Shown here: piece after piece, positions 1 to 10,638 of the stretch
Layout: every line of letters starts with the position of its first letter
How positions within the stretch are numbered: position 1 is the stretch's first letter
Origin: JBGTBQ01 sp041749275
GTDB lineage: Bacteria > Acidobacteriota > Blastocatellia > Pyrinomonadales > Pyrinomonadaceae
Direction of reading: 5' to 3'
Assembly (NCBI GenBank): GCA_041749275.1
Contig: JBGTBQ010000095.1
Location: 1-18,895, forward strand
Length of the DNA stretch: 18,895 nucleotides
Position numbers and translations under genes: made by a program
Notes under the pieces: generated by a model
Told to the model about the DNA's origin: nothing
What the model saw: only the letters and a program-made list of their open reading frames with translations
Database searches by the model: none

Positions 1-2
1 TT

Positions 3-644
3 CGTGTTCCGCGCGTCGTCGTCCCCTTGAATCCGGGCGCGCTCTCGGCGGAAGGGGCATTGCGCGCGGATGTCGTCAAGAGCCTCAGCCGCACCGTCAT
101 GCTCGAAGTCGCGGACGACGGCGACGCGGCGCAACTCGTCCGCGCGTTCCGCGAGATGGAGCGCGCGGCGCGCACGGCGCTCCGGCGCGAAGGTTTTGAC
201 GAAGCGCGGCAGCGGCACGAGCGTTCAATCGCCGCGCGCTATCGCGGCCAATCCTTCGAGCTTGAGATCGAGTGGAGCGGAGGCCGCCGCGTCGTCGAAC
301 GCTTTCATCGCGCGCACGAAGCGCGCTACGGCTACGCGCAGAACTCTTCGGCCATCGAGATCGTGAGCGCGCGTCTCAGTGCCGCCGGGCTGGTCGAGAA
401 GTTGAAAGACGAAAGGCCGCGCGGCATGACCGCGAGCCTTCGCGTCGTCGCGCCGCACGGCACGGCGACTGTACAATTCGACGAAGGCCGCCGCACGGTC
501 GCCATCTATCGCCGCGAGAAGCTCAAGGCGGGCGCGCGGCTCCGCGCGCCGTGCGTCGTCACGGAGTATTCATCAACGACGCTCGTCCCGCCGGGCGCGC
601 GCGCGGCGATGGACGAACGGAGAAATCTAATCATCGAGCCGTGA
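3..644 (+). CDS. hyuA: Hydantoinase/oxoprolinase subunit A, C-terminal part (left edge truncated)
   Basis: This is the C-terminal ~213 residues of an HyuA-type subunit (N-methylhydantoinase A / 5-oxoprolinase / acetone carboxylase beta family), which binds ATP and works with HyuB on cyclic amides or related substrates in the cytoplasm. The frame is open from base 3, reading a VPLNPGALSAEGALRADV segment that matches the family's conserved stretch near the start of the C-terminal region, so the TTG at 27 is not a real start and the gene begins outside the window. Further family marks are the RYRGQSFEL motif, HEARYGY, and CVVTEYSSTTLVPPGA near the end. Stop is TGA at 642-644. Only 19 bp separate it from the convergent SBBP gene. 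The usual partner hyuB is not next to it but begins at 8235 on the same strand. Family assignment is firm; the exact substrate cannot be read from sequence. Confidence 0.87.
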   Translation, partial: RVPRVVVPLNPGALSAEGALRADVVKSLSRTVMLEVADDGDAAQLVRAFREMERAARTALRREGFDEARQRHERSIAARYRGQSFELEIEWSGGRRVVERFHRAHEARYGYAQNSSAIEIVSARLSAAGLVEKLKDERPRGMTASLRVVAPHGTATVQFDEGRRTVAIYRREKLKAGARLRAPCVVTEYSSTTLVPPGARAAMDERRNLIIEP

Positions 645-663
645 GCGGTGGGACTCGCAACCA

Positions 664-4263
<3,600 letters not shown>

Positions 4264-4317
4264 GTCGAATCTCCTTTTAGCTCAACGCGGGAAGCGCGTC
4301 AGACTCGCCCGCAGTAG

Positions 4318-4475
4318 TTGTCAGAACCGCCTGCGGTAGCGGGCGGTCTGGGTTTTTAAGAGCTGGTTGCAAAATTAAACCGATTGCTCGTTATTGCTTA
4401 CTCGAAGCTTAATTTTGCAACCAGCTCTAAGTTTAAGCAAGAATGACCGCCCGCTACCGCAGGCGGTTCTGACAA
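4318..4475. repeat. Nested palindromic element (MITE-like), family copy 1
   Basis: A long two-tier inverted repeat. The outer arms, 4318-4348 and 4445-4475, match almost perfectly and carry the family core CGGTAGCGGGCGG. The inner arms, about 4360-4379 and 4410-4429 (AGAGCTGGTTGCAAAATTAA and its complement), are also perfect, with a ~30-nt loop. A single strand would fold into one long hairpin. There is no ORF inside. The outer arms equal those of copies at 5318, 8144 and 17960, so it belongs to a dispersed family. A non-autonomous transposable element or REP-type sequence is inferred. Confidence 0.85.
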
Positions 4476-4695
4476 GATTGCCCGCTGGCGGCAGGCGGCG
4501 CGTGACTCGCTACCTGCCGCTAAGATTTCTCCCGGTCACTTTCGTCCGGTTTGTCCGGGTCGTCGTCATTGTCTCCGTGACCGAAAATTTTCTCCCGGAG
4601 CTTTCAGCCGGGCGTGAGAAGAAACCTTCTCAAATGTATCTCTACCGACACACGCGAGACGCGGCGGCGGAAACTGACACGGCGCGCGAAAAATT

Positions 4696-4724
4696 TTGGG
4701 CGGTAAGGATTTCCGCGATAGAAT
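4696..4724 (+). promoter_or_regulatory. Candidate sigma-70-type promoter of the sigma factor gene
   Basis: TTGGGC (4696-4701) and TAGAAT (4719-4724) are separated by exactly 17 nt. The -10 matches five of six consensus bases; the -35 matches only its TTG. Transcription would begin near 4731, leaving a ~20-nt leader before the ATG at 4751. Prediction by eye only. Confidence 0.4.
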
Positions 4725-4750
4725 CCGCGACGGACTCGGGGGCGAACCTG

Positions 4751-5317
4751 ATGGGCGGCGAGCTGCAACATGATGTCACGCGGATTCTGCACGACTGGAG
4801 CGGCGGCGACCCGGCTGCGCCGGAGCGCCTGATGCCGCTCGTCTACGACGAGTTGCGGCGCCTCGCCCGCTCGTTCCTCGGCAGAGAGCGTGGTGGGCAC
4901 ACCCTCCAGCCGACGGCGCTCGTCAACGAGGCTTATTTGCGTCTCGTGGACCAGACCCGCGTTAGCTGGCAGAACCGCGCGCACTTCTATGGCATCGCGG
5001 CGAGCATGATGCGGCGCGTGCTGATTGACCACGCCCGCGCGCACGCGACCGAGAAGCGCGGCGGCGCTGCCATCCACCTCTCGATTGAAGACGTGCAGGT
5101 TTCGGTCGAAGAACGCGCGGCGAGTTTCGTCGCGCTGGACGAGGCGTTGGGAAGGCTGGCGCAGCTTGACGAGCGCAAAAGCAAGATCGTCGAGATGCGT
5201 TTTTTCGGAGGACTGAGCGATGAAGAGATCGCCGAAGTCTTAGGCGTTTCGACTCGCACCGTGCTGCGCGACTGGAAGACGGCGCGGCTCTGGCTCTACC
5301 GCGAACTTAGCGCGTAA
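4751..5317 (+). CDS. ECF-like sigma-70 family RNA polymerase sigma factor (TIGR02999-type)
   Basis: A 188-residue sigma factor that should direct RNA polymerase to a restricted promoter set. Region 2 spans about residues 8-96, including HTLQPTALVNEAYLRL (50-65) and FYGIAASMMRRVLIDHAR (79-96), the signature of the TIGR02999 / Sigma70_ECF group. Region 4 spans ~128-186, with helix-turn-helix LSDEEIAEVLGVSTRTVLRDW at 155-175. I chose ATG 4751 because it gives the family's usual ~185-190 residues; upstream in-frame codons run through a palindromic repeat. A short G-rich stretch (4736-4742) may serve as ribosome binding site. The TAA stop is followed with no gap by a palindromic repeat, then a Ser/Thr kinase. 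Such sigma factors often neighbour Ser/Thr kinases in Acidobacteriota and Planctomycetota. No anti-sigma gene is present, so control by phosphorylation is plausible but inferred. Confidence 0.92.
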   Translation: MGGELQHDVTRILHDWSGGDPAAPERLMPLVYDELRRLARSFLGRERGGHTLQPTALVNEAYLRLVDQTRVSWQNRAHFYGIAASMMRRVLIDHARAHATEKRGGAAIHLSIEDVQVSVEERAASFVALDEALGRLAQLDERKSKIVEMRFFGGLSDEEIAEVLGVSTRTVLRDWKTARLWLYRELSA

Positions 5318-5404
5318 GTCAGAACCGCCCGCGGTAGTGGGCGGTCTGCTGGTCAAGCTGAGGACTCAATCAAAAGACCGCCTGCTACTGCAAGCGGTTC
5401 TGAC
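5318..5404. repeat. Palindromic repeat, family copy 2
   Basis: An inverted repeat of 87 bp with ~30-bp arms (5318-5347 and 5375-5404). The left arm reads GTCAGAACCGCCCGCGGTAG onward; the right arm is its complement with a few changes. It starts on the base after the sigma factor's stop codon and ends 29 bp before the kinase start. In RNA it would form a strong hairpin between the two genes, which could attenuate, stabilise or terminate; there is no following T run. Confidence 0.85.
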
Positions 5405-5433
5405 ATGTCAGTTTCCCGCCCGCAATTTCGCGT

Positions 5434-8112
5434 ATGTCAGTAATGATGAATCACGAGGAATGGCGCAAAGTCGAAGCCCTGCTGGACTCCGCGCTGGAGC
5501 TTGCGCCACAGGAGCGTTTGAGGTTTCTCGAAGGCATCAACGAGCCACAGTTGCGGCGTGAAGTTGAATCTCTACTCGTTTGCGAAGAGCGAGCGAACGG
5601 CTTTCTCGGCGTACCGGCGCTCGCGCTGGCAGCGGATTTCTTCGACGACGCGGCGGAAGAGCGCGCCGGGCAGACCATCGGCCACTACCGCATCGTCCGC
5701 GAGATCGGGCGCGGCGGGATGGGCGCGGTCTATTTGGCCGAACGCGCCGACGGCGAGTTTCAGCAACAGGTCGCGCTCAAGGTCGTGCGGCGCAGTTTCG
5801 CCGATTCGGAACTCGTGCGCCGCTTTCGCCGCGAGCGCCAGATTCTCGCCTCGCTCAATCATCCGAACATCGCGCGCCTGTTGGATGGCGGCGTCTCTGC
5901 CGACAGCGAGCCGTATTTGGCGATGGAGTACATCGAAGGCGCGCGGATTGACGATTACTGCGAGGCGCGCCGGCTCTCGACCCGCGAGCGGTTGAAACTC
6001 TTTCTCGCCGTCTGTCAGGGCGTCGCTTACGCGCATCAACACCTCGTCATTCACCGCGACCTCAAGCCGTCGAACATCCTCGTCACGACGGAAGGCGAGC
6101 CGAAACTGCTGGACTTCGGCATCGCCAAGCTGCTCGACCCGGAACGCGCCGGCGAACAGACGCGCACGGAGCTGCGCGCCTTCACGCCCGACTACGCCGC
6201 GCCTGAACAGGTGAGCGGCGCGGCGGTGACGACCGCTTCAGACGTGTACAGCTTGGGCGTGTTGCTGCAAGACCTGTTACACGGCGCGCGTCATTCGTCG
6301 CCAGCGTCGCCGGAACAGGGCCAGTGGCGCTCCAAGAGTTCAGGGGACACAGTCGTCGCCAATCTTCCGACGGATCAGCAGAACGAAAACCGAAAATCAA
6401 AAACCAAAAATCCGAGACCCCTCAACGCGGAGTTGAAGCACATCATCGCTATGGCGCGGCGCGAAGAACCCGCGCGCCGTTACGCTTCGGTCATGCAGTT
6501 TGCCGAAGACGTGCAGCGATATTTGGACGGGCAGCCGGTGCGCGCGCAGAAAGATTCGTTCACCTACCGCGCGGGGAAGTTCGTCCAGCGCAACAAGGTC
6601 GGCGTGGTTGCGGCGGCGCTCGTCGTGCTCTCGCTCGTCGTCGGTTTCGCGGTCGCCGTCTGGCAGGCGAACGTCGCGCGCCGGGAGCGCGACCGCGCCG
6701 AGCGGCGCTTTACGGACGTGCGCCGACTCTCGAACGCGCTGTTGACGGACATCGCGCCTAAAATCGAAAATCTTCAGGGCGCGACCGAAGCCCGTCAGTC
6801 GGTCGTCACGCAGTCGCTCAAATATCTCGACAGTCTGGCGCAGGAGACGGGCGACGATTTGCCGCTGCAAAGCGAGCTGGCGACCGCATTTGAAAAGGTC
6901 GGCGACATTCAGGGCAATCCGGAGAATCCGAATTTAGGCGACTTGGCGGGCGCGATTGCGAGTTACGAAAAGGCTCAAAAGATGCGGCTCAAGCTGCTCG
7001 AAAGTAATCCGGGCGATTTCGAGCAGCGCCGACTTCTAGCGGCCAACCATCAATCGCTCGCGTATCTTCACTGGCAGGCGAACGAGCTGGAAGAATCCGC
7101 CAGACAGACCGAGACGGCGTTGGGGCTTTACGAAAAGCTGGCGGCGGAAAGACCCGCCTCTCCCGAACTGCGTCTGGCTCTGGCTCAGATCAACTACGAC
7201 GCCGGAGACGCGCGCCGGGACAGCTCAACATACGTCGAAGCGATTCCTTATTTTCAGAAGGCCCTCGACCTGCTCGCCCCCCTGCTGCAAACCGACCCGA
7301 ACAACGTCCAATACTTGAAGCTCGCCGGCAATTGTTATTCAAAGCTGGGCAATTCGCTGTCGTGGGAAGGTCGGCAGAAAGAAGGCGAGGCCGAGACGCA
7401 AAAGGCCGTGCGGATTTACGAGTCGCTCGCCGCCGCACATCCGAACGACGTGAGCGTCAGCAACGGCCTCTGGCAATCTTATTGGATAGCGACCAGCACC
7501 TACGAAGACAATGACAACGCGCTGTCGCACGAATACGCGCTCAAAGCCTTGAAAACCATTCGGGCAGTCGTCGCGAAAGACCCGGCTGACTCGCAGGCCC
7601 GCTACCGCATGGCGCGGACGCTTTCCGCCCTCGTCCAGACTTCGACCAAAATTGGAAAACCCGCCGAAGGCATTTCCTTTGCGGAGCAAGCTGTAGCCGA
7701 ACTGATGCGCCATTTCGCCGCCGACCCCCGGAGCGGCGGCACGAAAGTCAGCCTCGGCGTGGCGTTGATGCGGCTGGCCGAAGCGCGAGCCAAACAGAAA
7801 GATTTCGCGGGCGCGCTCGCCGACCTCGAACGCGCCGAGCGGATTAGCGGCGAGATGCGACAGGCGGAAGCGACTGATATCGCCTCGCTTCGCAACCTTG
7901 CTGTAATTTCGGACTTCAGGGCGGACGTTCATCGCGAATGGGCGAAGAGCTTGGCGGGGGCGGCGCGGCGTGCACATGAGGAAGCAGCGCGAAACAGTGA
8001 CGCGCGAACCTTCGAAATTCTCGAACGACTCGACGAGCAAAAACAGCTCCCCGAATCAGACCGCAAGTGGCTCGAAAAGCTCCGGGCGGACCTGTCAAAA
8101 CATAAACCCTAA
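5434..8112 (+). CDS. Transmembrane Ser/Thr protein kinase with C-terminal TPR domain
   Basis: An 892-residue Hanks-type kinase. The kinase domain (~84-355) is intact: glycine loop GRGGMGAVY from G92, ATP-binding lysine K116, catalytic HRDLKPSN with D209, DFG at D227, and APE-like APEQ at 256-259. Residues 1-80 (EEWRKVEALLDSALEL, then RFLEG) match the N-terminal helical segment common on acidobacterial kinases. One transmembrane helix lies at ~389-410, followed by a basic RRERDRAERRF stretch and a helical region to ~890 with TPR-like repeats, probably outside the membrane and suited to binding protein partners. A low-complexity insert (~283-331) lies inside the kinase C-lobe. The start is uncertain: in-frame ATGs lie at 5434, 5443 and 5446, none with a good Shine-Dalgarno; relatives usually begin near the MNHEEW at 5446. 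It probably works with the adjacent sigma factor. Confidence 0.92.
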   Translation: MSVMMNHEEWRKVEALLDSALELAPQERLRFLEGINEPQLRREVESLLVCEERANGFLGVPALALAADFFDDAAEERAGQTIGHYRIVREIGRGGMGAVYLAERADGEFQQQVALKVVRRSFADSELVRRFRRERQILASLNHPNIARLLDGGVSADSEPYLAMEYIEGARIDDYCEARRLSTRERLKLFLAVCQGVAYAHQHLVIHRDLKPSNILVTTEGEPKLLDFGIAKLLDPERAGEQTRTELRAFTPDYAAPEQVSGAAVTTASDVYSLGVLLQDLLHGARHSSPASPEQGQWRSKSSGDTVVANLPTDQQNENRKSKTKNPRPLNAELKHIIAMARREEPARRYASVMQFAEDVQRYLDGQPVRAQKDSFTYRAGKFVQRNKVGVVAAALVVLSLVVGFAVAVWQANVARRERDRAERRFTDVRRLSNALLTDIAPKIENLQGATEARQSVVTQSLKYLDSLAQETGDDLPLQSELATAFEKVGDIQGNPENPNLGDLAGAIASYEKAQKMRLKLLESNPGDFEQRRLLAANHQSLAYLHWQANELEESARQTETALGLYEKLAAERPASPELRLALAQINYDAGDARRDSSTYVEAIPYFQKALDLLAPLLQTDPNNVQYLKLAGNCYSKLGNSLSWEGRQKEGEAETQKAVRIYESLAAAHPNDVSVSNGLWQSYWIATSTYEDNDNALSHEYALKALKTIRAVVAKDPADSQARYRMARTLSALVQTSTKIGKPAEGISFAEQAVAELMRHFAADPRSGGTKVSLGVALMRLAEARAKQKDFAGALADLERAERISGEMRQAEATDIASLRNLAVISDFRADVHREWAKSLAGAARRAHEEAARNSDARTFEILERLDEQKQLPESDRKWLEKLRADLSKHKP
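6355..6420. repeat. A-rich in-frame insertion inside the kinase domain
   Basis: An unusually A-rich tract (about 6382-6411, e.g. AAAATCAAAAACCAAAAATC) in a GC-rich gene encodes NRKSKTKNPRP-type peptide at kinase residues ~317-329. It sits within a longer loop (residues ~283-331) between helices that lie close together in related kinases. Short Lys/Asn/Pro/Ser peptides of this type recur inside genes of some Acidobacteriota, Chloroflexota and cyanobacteria. I infer an inserted repeat unit; its ends are not sharply defined. Confidence 0.5.
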
Positions 8113-8143
8113 TCGGCGACGGATGAAGGGGCGTACAATCCGT

Positions 8144-8229
8144 GTCGGAACCGGCGGCGATAGTGGGCGGTCTCTGGCCGAGTCAAGTTTGAAAAGCACG
8201 GAGCATACGTTGCCGCGGGCGGTTCCGAC
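8144..8229. repeat. Degenerate palindromic repeat, family copy 3
   Basis: Left arm GTCGGAACCGGCGGCGATAG with TGGGCGGTCT following, and right arm GCCGCGGGCGGTTCCGAC, are recognisable as the same family, with GTCGGAACC replacing GTCAGAACC on both sides. The inner part of the right arm has lost its match, so the stem is partial. It occupies most of the gap between the TPR kinase and hyuB and ends 5 bp before the hyuB ATG. Confidence 0.7.
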
Positions 8230-8234
8230 AAGAT

Positions 8235-9884
8235 ATGAAAATTTTCGACCCGACCACGCTCGAAATCTATCGTGCGCTCTACACCTCGGTCGCGGAGGAG
8301 ATGGGCATCACCTTGAGGCGCACGGCCCACTCGCCGAACATCAAGGAGCGGCGCGATTATTCGTGCGCCGTCTTTGACTCGACGGGGCGCGTCATCGCGC
8401 AGGGCGACCACATGCCGGTGCATTTGGGCAGTATGCCGATGGCCGTCGCCGCCGCGCTTGAGCAGACGACGCTCGCGCCCGGCGACGTGGTCGCTCTCAA
8501 CGACCCGTTCGCGGGCGGCACGCATTTGCCGGACGTGACGCTCGTGATGGGCGTCTTTTCCGAGACGGAGGGACGAAGAGACGGGGAGATGAGGAGACGA
8601 AATCCAACTTCGCCCCGTCGCCCCGTCGCCCCGTCGCCCCGTCCGCTGTTCTTCGTGGCGAACCGCGCGCACCACGCGGACATCGGCGGGGCGACGCCCG
8701 GCTCGATGGGGCTGGCCGTGGACGTGTACGGCGAGGGTTTGAGAATCCCGCCGGTGCATCTTGTGCGCGGCGGTCGCGTGGTCGAGGATGTGATGCGTCT
8801 GGTGCTGGCAAACGTGCGGGTCGAAAGGGAACGGCGCGCGGACTTCGAGGCGCAGATCGGTTCATTGAAGACGGGAGCGGCGCGGCTCTTGGAGATCGTC
8901 GGGCGTTCGGGCGCGGGCGAAGCGACAAAGTACGCCGGACACCTCATCGAGTATTCGGCGCGGATGATGCGCGCCGCCATCGCGGAAATTCCCGACGGCG
9001 TGTACGAAGCGGAAGACGCGCTCGATTCGGACGGCGTGGGCGACGAAGAGATTCCGTTGCGCGTGCGCGTCACGGTGCGCGGCGAGCGCGCGGTGGTTGA
9101 CTTTACGGGGAGCGCGCCGCAGGTCGCGGGGCCGGTCAACGCGGTCGAGGCGATTACCGTCTCGGCGGTGGCTTACGTCTTTCGCTGTCTCATCGGCGCG
9201 GAGGAAGTGCCGGCGAGCGCGGGGCTGTTGGAGCCGATTGAAGTCATTACGCCGCGCGGCACCGTCGTCAACGCGGCGCACCCGGCGTCGGTCGCGGGCG
9301 GGAACGTCGAAACCTCGCAGCGCATCGTGGACGTGCTGTTCAGGGCGCTCGCGCAAGCTCTGCCCGGCAGAATCCCGGCGGCGAGTCAGGGGACGATGAA
9401 CAACCTCACCATCGGCGGCCTTGACCCGCGCAACGGAAGAGAGTTCGCCTACTATGAGACGGTCGCGGGCGGCATGGGCGCGCGTCCAGCACACGACGGC
9501 GTGAGCGGCGTCCACACGCACATGACCAACAGTCTCAACACGCCTGCCGAAGCGCTCGAATATGCATACCCTTTGCGCGTGCGCGCCTACACGCTGCGTA
9601 AGAACTCCGGCGGGCGCGGTCGTCGGCGCGGCGGTGACGGTATCGTGCGCGAGATCGAGACGCTCACGCACGCGCGCATGTCGCTCCTCGCCGACCGCCG
9701 CGCGGGCGCGCCTTACGGACTCGACGGCGGCGGCGAAGGACGCGCGGGCAGCGACACCATCATCCGCCACGGTCGCGCGCGAAAGATCGCCGCCAAAAGT
9801 TCTTGCGAGCTTGAGCCGGGCGACCGCGTGCGAATCGAGACGCCGGGCGGCGGCGGTCATGGGCGCGGGGAAACTGAAAGGTAA
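8235..9884 (+). CDS. hyuB: Hydantoinase/oxoprolinase subunit B
   Basis: A 549-residue HyuB-family subunit, partner of HyuA in N-methylhydantoinase / 5-oxoprolinase-type enzymes (ATP-dependent ring opening of cyclic amides; the substrate here is unknown). Family marks include the N-terminal DPTTLEIYRALYTSVAEEMG, RRTAHSPNIKERRDYSCAVFD, QGDHMPVHLGSM, NDPFAGGTHLPDVTL, FFVANRAHHADIGG (H146, H147, D149), DFTGSAPQ, and the C-terminal YPLRVRAYTLR with a Gly-rich end. Residues ~110-137 are an Arg/Pro-rich insertion absent from the normal spacing between the VTLVMGVF and FFVANRAHH segments, and it contains a 4 x 8-bp tandem repeat. There is no clear Shine-Dalgarno, and the start lies directly behind a palindromic repeat. 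hyuA is ~7.6 kb upstream instead of adjacent, so co-transcription with it is unlikely. Confidence 0.92.
   Translation: MKIFDPTTLEIYRALYTSVAEEMGITLRRTAHSPNIKERRDYSCAVFDSTGRVIAQGDHMPVHLGSMPMAVAAALEQTTLAPGDVVALNDPFAGGTHLPDVTLVMGVFSETEGRRDGEMRRRNPTSPRRPVAPSPRPLFFVANRAHHADIGGATPGSMGLAVDVYGEGLRIPPVHLVRGGRVVEDVMRLVLANVRVERERRADFEAQIGSLKTGAARLLEIVGRSGAGEATKYAGHLIEYSARMMRAAIAEIPDGVYEAEDALDSDGVGDEEIPLRVRVTVRGERAVVDFTGSAPQVAGPVNAVEAITVSAVAYVFRCLIGAEEVPASAGLLEPIEVITPRGTVVNAAHPASVAGGNVETSQRIVDVLFRALAQALPGRIPAASQGTMNNLTIGGLDPRNGREFAYYETVAGGMGARPAHDGVSGVHTHMTNSLNTPAEALEYAYPLRVRAYTLRKNSGGRGRRRGGDGIVREIETLTHARMSLLADRRAGAPYGLDGGGEGRAGSDTIIRHGRARKIAAKSSCELEPGDRVRIETPGGGGHGRGETER
8562..8645. repeat. In-frame palindromic insertion in hyuB with 4 x 8-bp tandem repeat
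   Basis: The left half is GAGACGGGGAGATGAGGAGAC-like; the right half holds four perfect tandem copies of CGCCCCGT (8611-8642). The halves are roughly complementary, so the segment is an imperfect palindrome. It encodes the GRRDGEMRRRN...SPRRPVAPSPRP peptide, where other HyuB proteins have no residues. The 8-bp unit is not a multiple of three. Confidence 0.75.
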
Positions 9885-9965
9885 AAGGCGGGCCGAGCCG
9901 TAATGAAGACCTTCCCCTCCTTCGCGCGGTTCGAGCGCGAGCAGCGGCGTCCTCATCAAAAAATT

Positions 9966-10427
9966 TCAAATAAGCGGGGAACGCCGCTCGTCGAAAACTC
10001 TTTCGAGCGGCGTGCGTCCGCACGCATCGAAGTGCTGGAACGGCGGAGCGAGAGAGGCGTGCGGTGTCGGCGCGGGCGGCGCGGCGGGGGGCGGTGTTGC
10101 CGGGGCGACTTCATGATTGCCCGTCTCATCCGCCCGCGCGAGGCCGAGGGGCGTGAGTCCATCTTTCGCAAACTCCGGCGCCTCCCGCGCCCAGAGCACG
10201 ACGGCGGAGATTGCGGTCGAGATGGAGGCGAGAAAGAGGAGAACGCCGAGTTGCTCCCACTCGGAGACGGCGGGGTCGTTGATGCAGCTAATGGTAAATT
10301 GCTCCACCTCGATCTCCTCCCTCGTGCGTTGATTGAGCGCGTATTGCGGCCCGTAGTGGCAGGAGGCGCACGAGAGGATGAAGAGTAAGATAGACGCCGC
10401 CGTGGCTTTCGTGACCGTACCGCCCAT
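9966..10427 (-). CDS. Small membrane or lipoprotein-like protein of unknown function
   Basis: A 153-residue protein I do not recognise. The start at 10427 is set by a good Shine-Dalgarno (GAGGTG, 5 nt upstream); a longer frame to 10526 lacks one. Residues ~8-20 (ASILLFILSCASC) are a hydrophobic segment ending in two cysteines, either a signal peptide, a lipoprotein signal with an imperfect lipobox, or an anchor. The cysteines form CASCH, a match to the CXXCH heme-c pattern, with no second copy. A second hydrophobic helix lies at ~58-78 (LGVLLFLASISTAISAVVLW). The C-terminal third is Pro/Ala-rich (ATPPPAAPPAPTP) and probably unstructured. It is convergent with hyuB (81-bp gap) and divergent from the PD40 kinase (211-bp gap). 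The opposite-strand frame is Arg-rich and looks like a shadow. Confidence 0.65.
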   Translation of the reverse strand: MGGTVTKATAASILLFILSCASCHYGPQYALNQRTREEIEVEQFTISCINDPAVSEWEQLGVLLFLASISTAISAVVLWAREAPEFAKDGLTPLGLARADETGNHEVAPATPPPAAPPAPTPHASLAPPFQHFDACGRTPLERVFDERRSPLI

Positions 10428-10432
10428 CAATG

Positions 10433-10438
10433 CACCTC
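10433..10438 (-). promoter_or_regulatory. Ribosome binding site deciding the start at 10427
   Basis: On the minus strand GAGGTG precedes the ATG at 10427 by 5 nt. This selects the 153-residue form over the 186-residue frame that opens at 10526, whose first ATG has no such site. Confidence 0.6.
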
Positions 10439-10638
10439 GCCTGATTCGCTGGCCTCGTTCGTTTAGACACCCGCCCGCCCATATTGTTCCCGCCGCGAAT
10501 CCGCCGGCATGGTTTGAGATTGTCAAAACTCTTTAACTTTCCGCCAACCTGTAATAGAGTCTTGCGGAATTGAACAAAGCTTCTCGTTCGACCCGATGAG
10601 CTGGCGGCATCAACCGCGCGCTGACACGGCTCACCAGC

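Larger units (their letters stand above)
4264..4750. other. Divergent intergenic region between SBBP gene and sigma factor
   Basis: This 487-bp gap holds the SBBP Shine-Dalgarno (4271-4276 on the minus strand), the nested palindrome at 4318-4475, and a candidate sigma-gene promoter (4696-4724). It also has two smaller self-complementary pairs: CGGTCAC at 4533-4539 with GTGACCG at 4577-4583, and a 6-bp hairpin with loop AAAC at 4616-4631. An open frame from 4394 runs into the sigma gene, but it crosses the palindrome and shows no protein-like sequence, so I regard the region as non-coding. Confidence 0.6.

Noticed and set aside
4394..4750. A 119-codon in-frame extension ahead of the sigma factor
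   Set aside because: It crosses the palindromic repeat and contains a candidate promoter; ATG 4751 gives the family's normal length.
4318..5404. The palindromic repeats as a CRISPR array
   Set aside because: They are single inverted repeats at gene borders with no regular spacers or cas genes.
9922..9940. Hairpin TCGCGC/GCGCGA after hyuB as a terminator
   Set aside because: Only a 6-bp stem in very GC-rich sequence, with no T run; expected by chance.
9903..10388. Plus-strand open frame of 161 codons
   Set aside because: Arg/Gly-rich shadow of the minus-strand membrane protein, which has a Shine-Dalgarno and hydrophobic helices.
10520..10556. TTGTCA and TAATAG upstream of the PD40 kinase as a promoter
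   Set aside because: The spacing is about 26 nt, too long for a sigma-70 promoter; no better pair was found.
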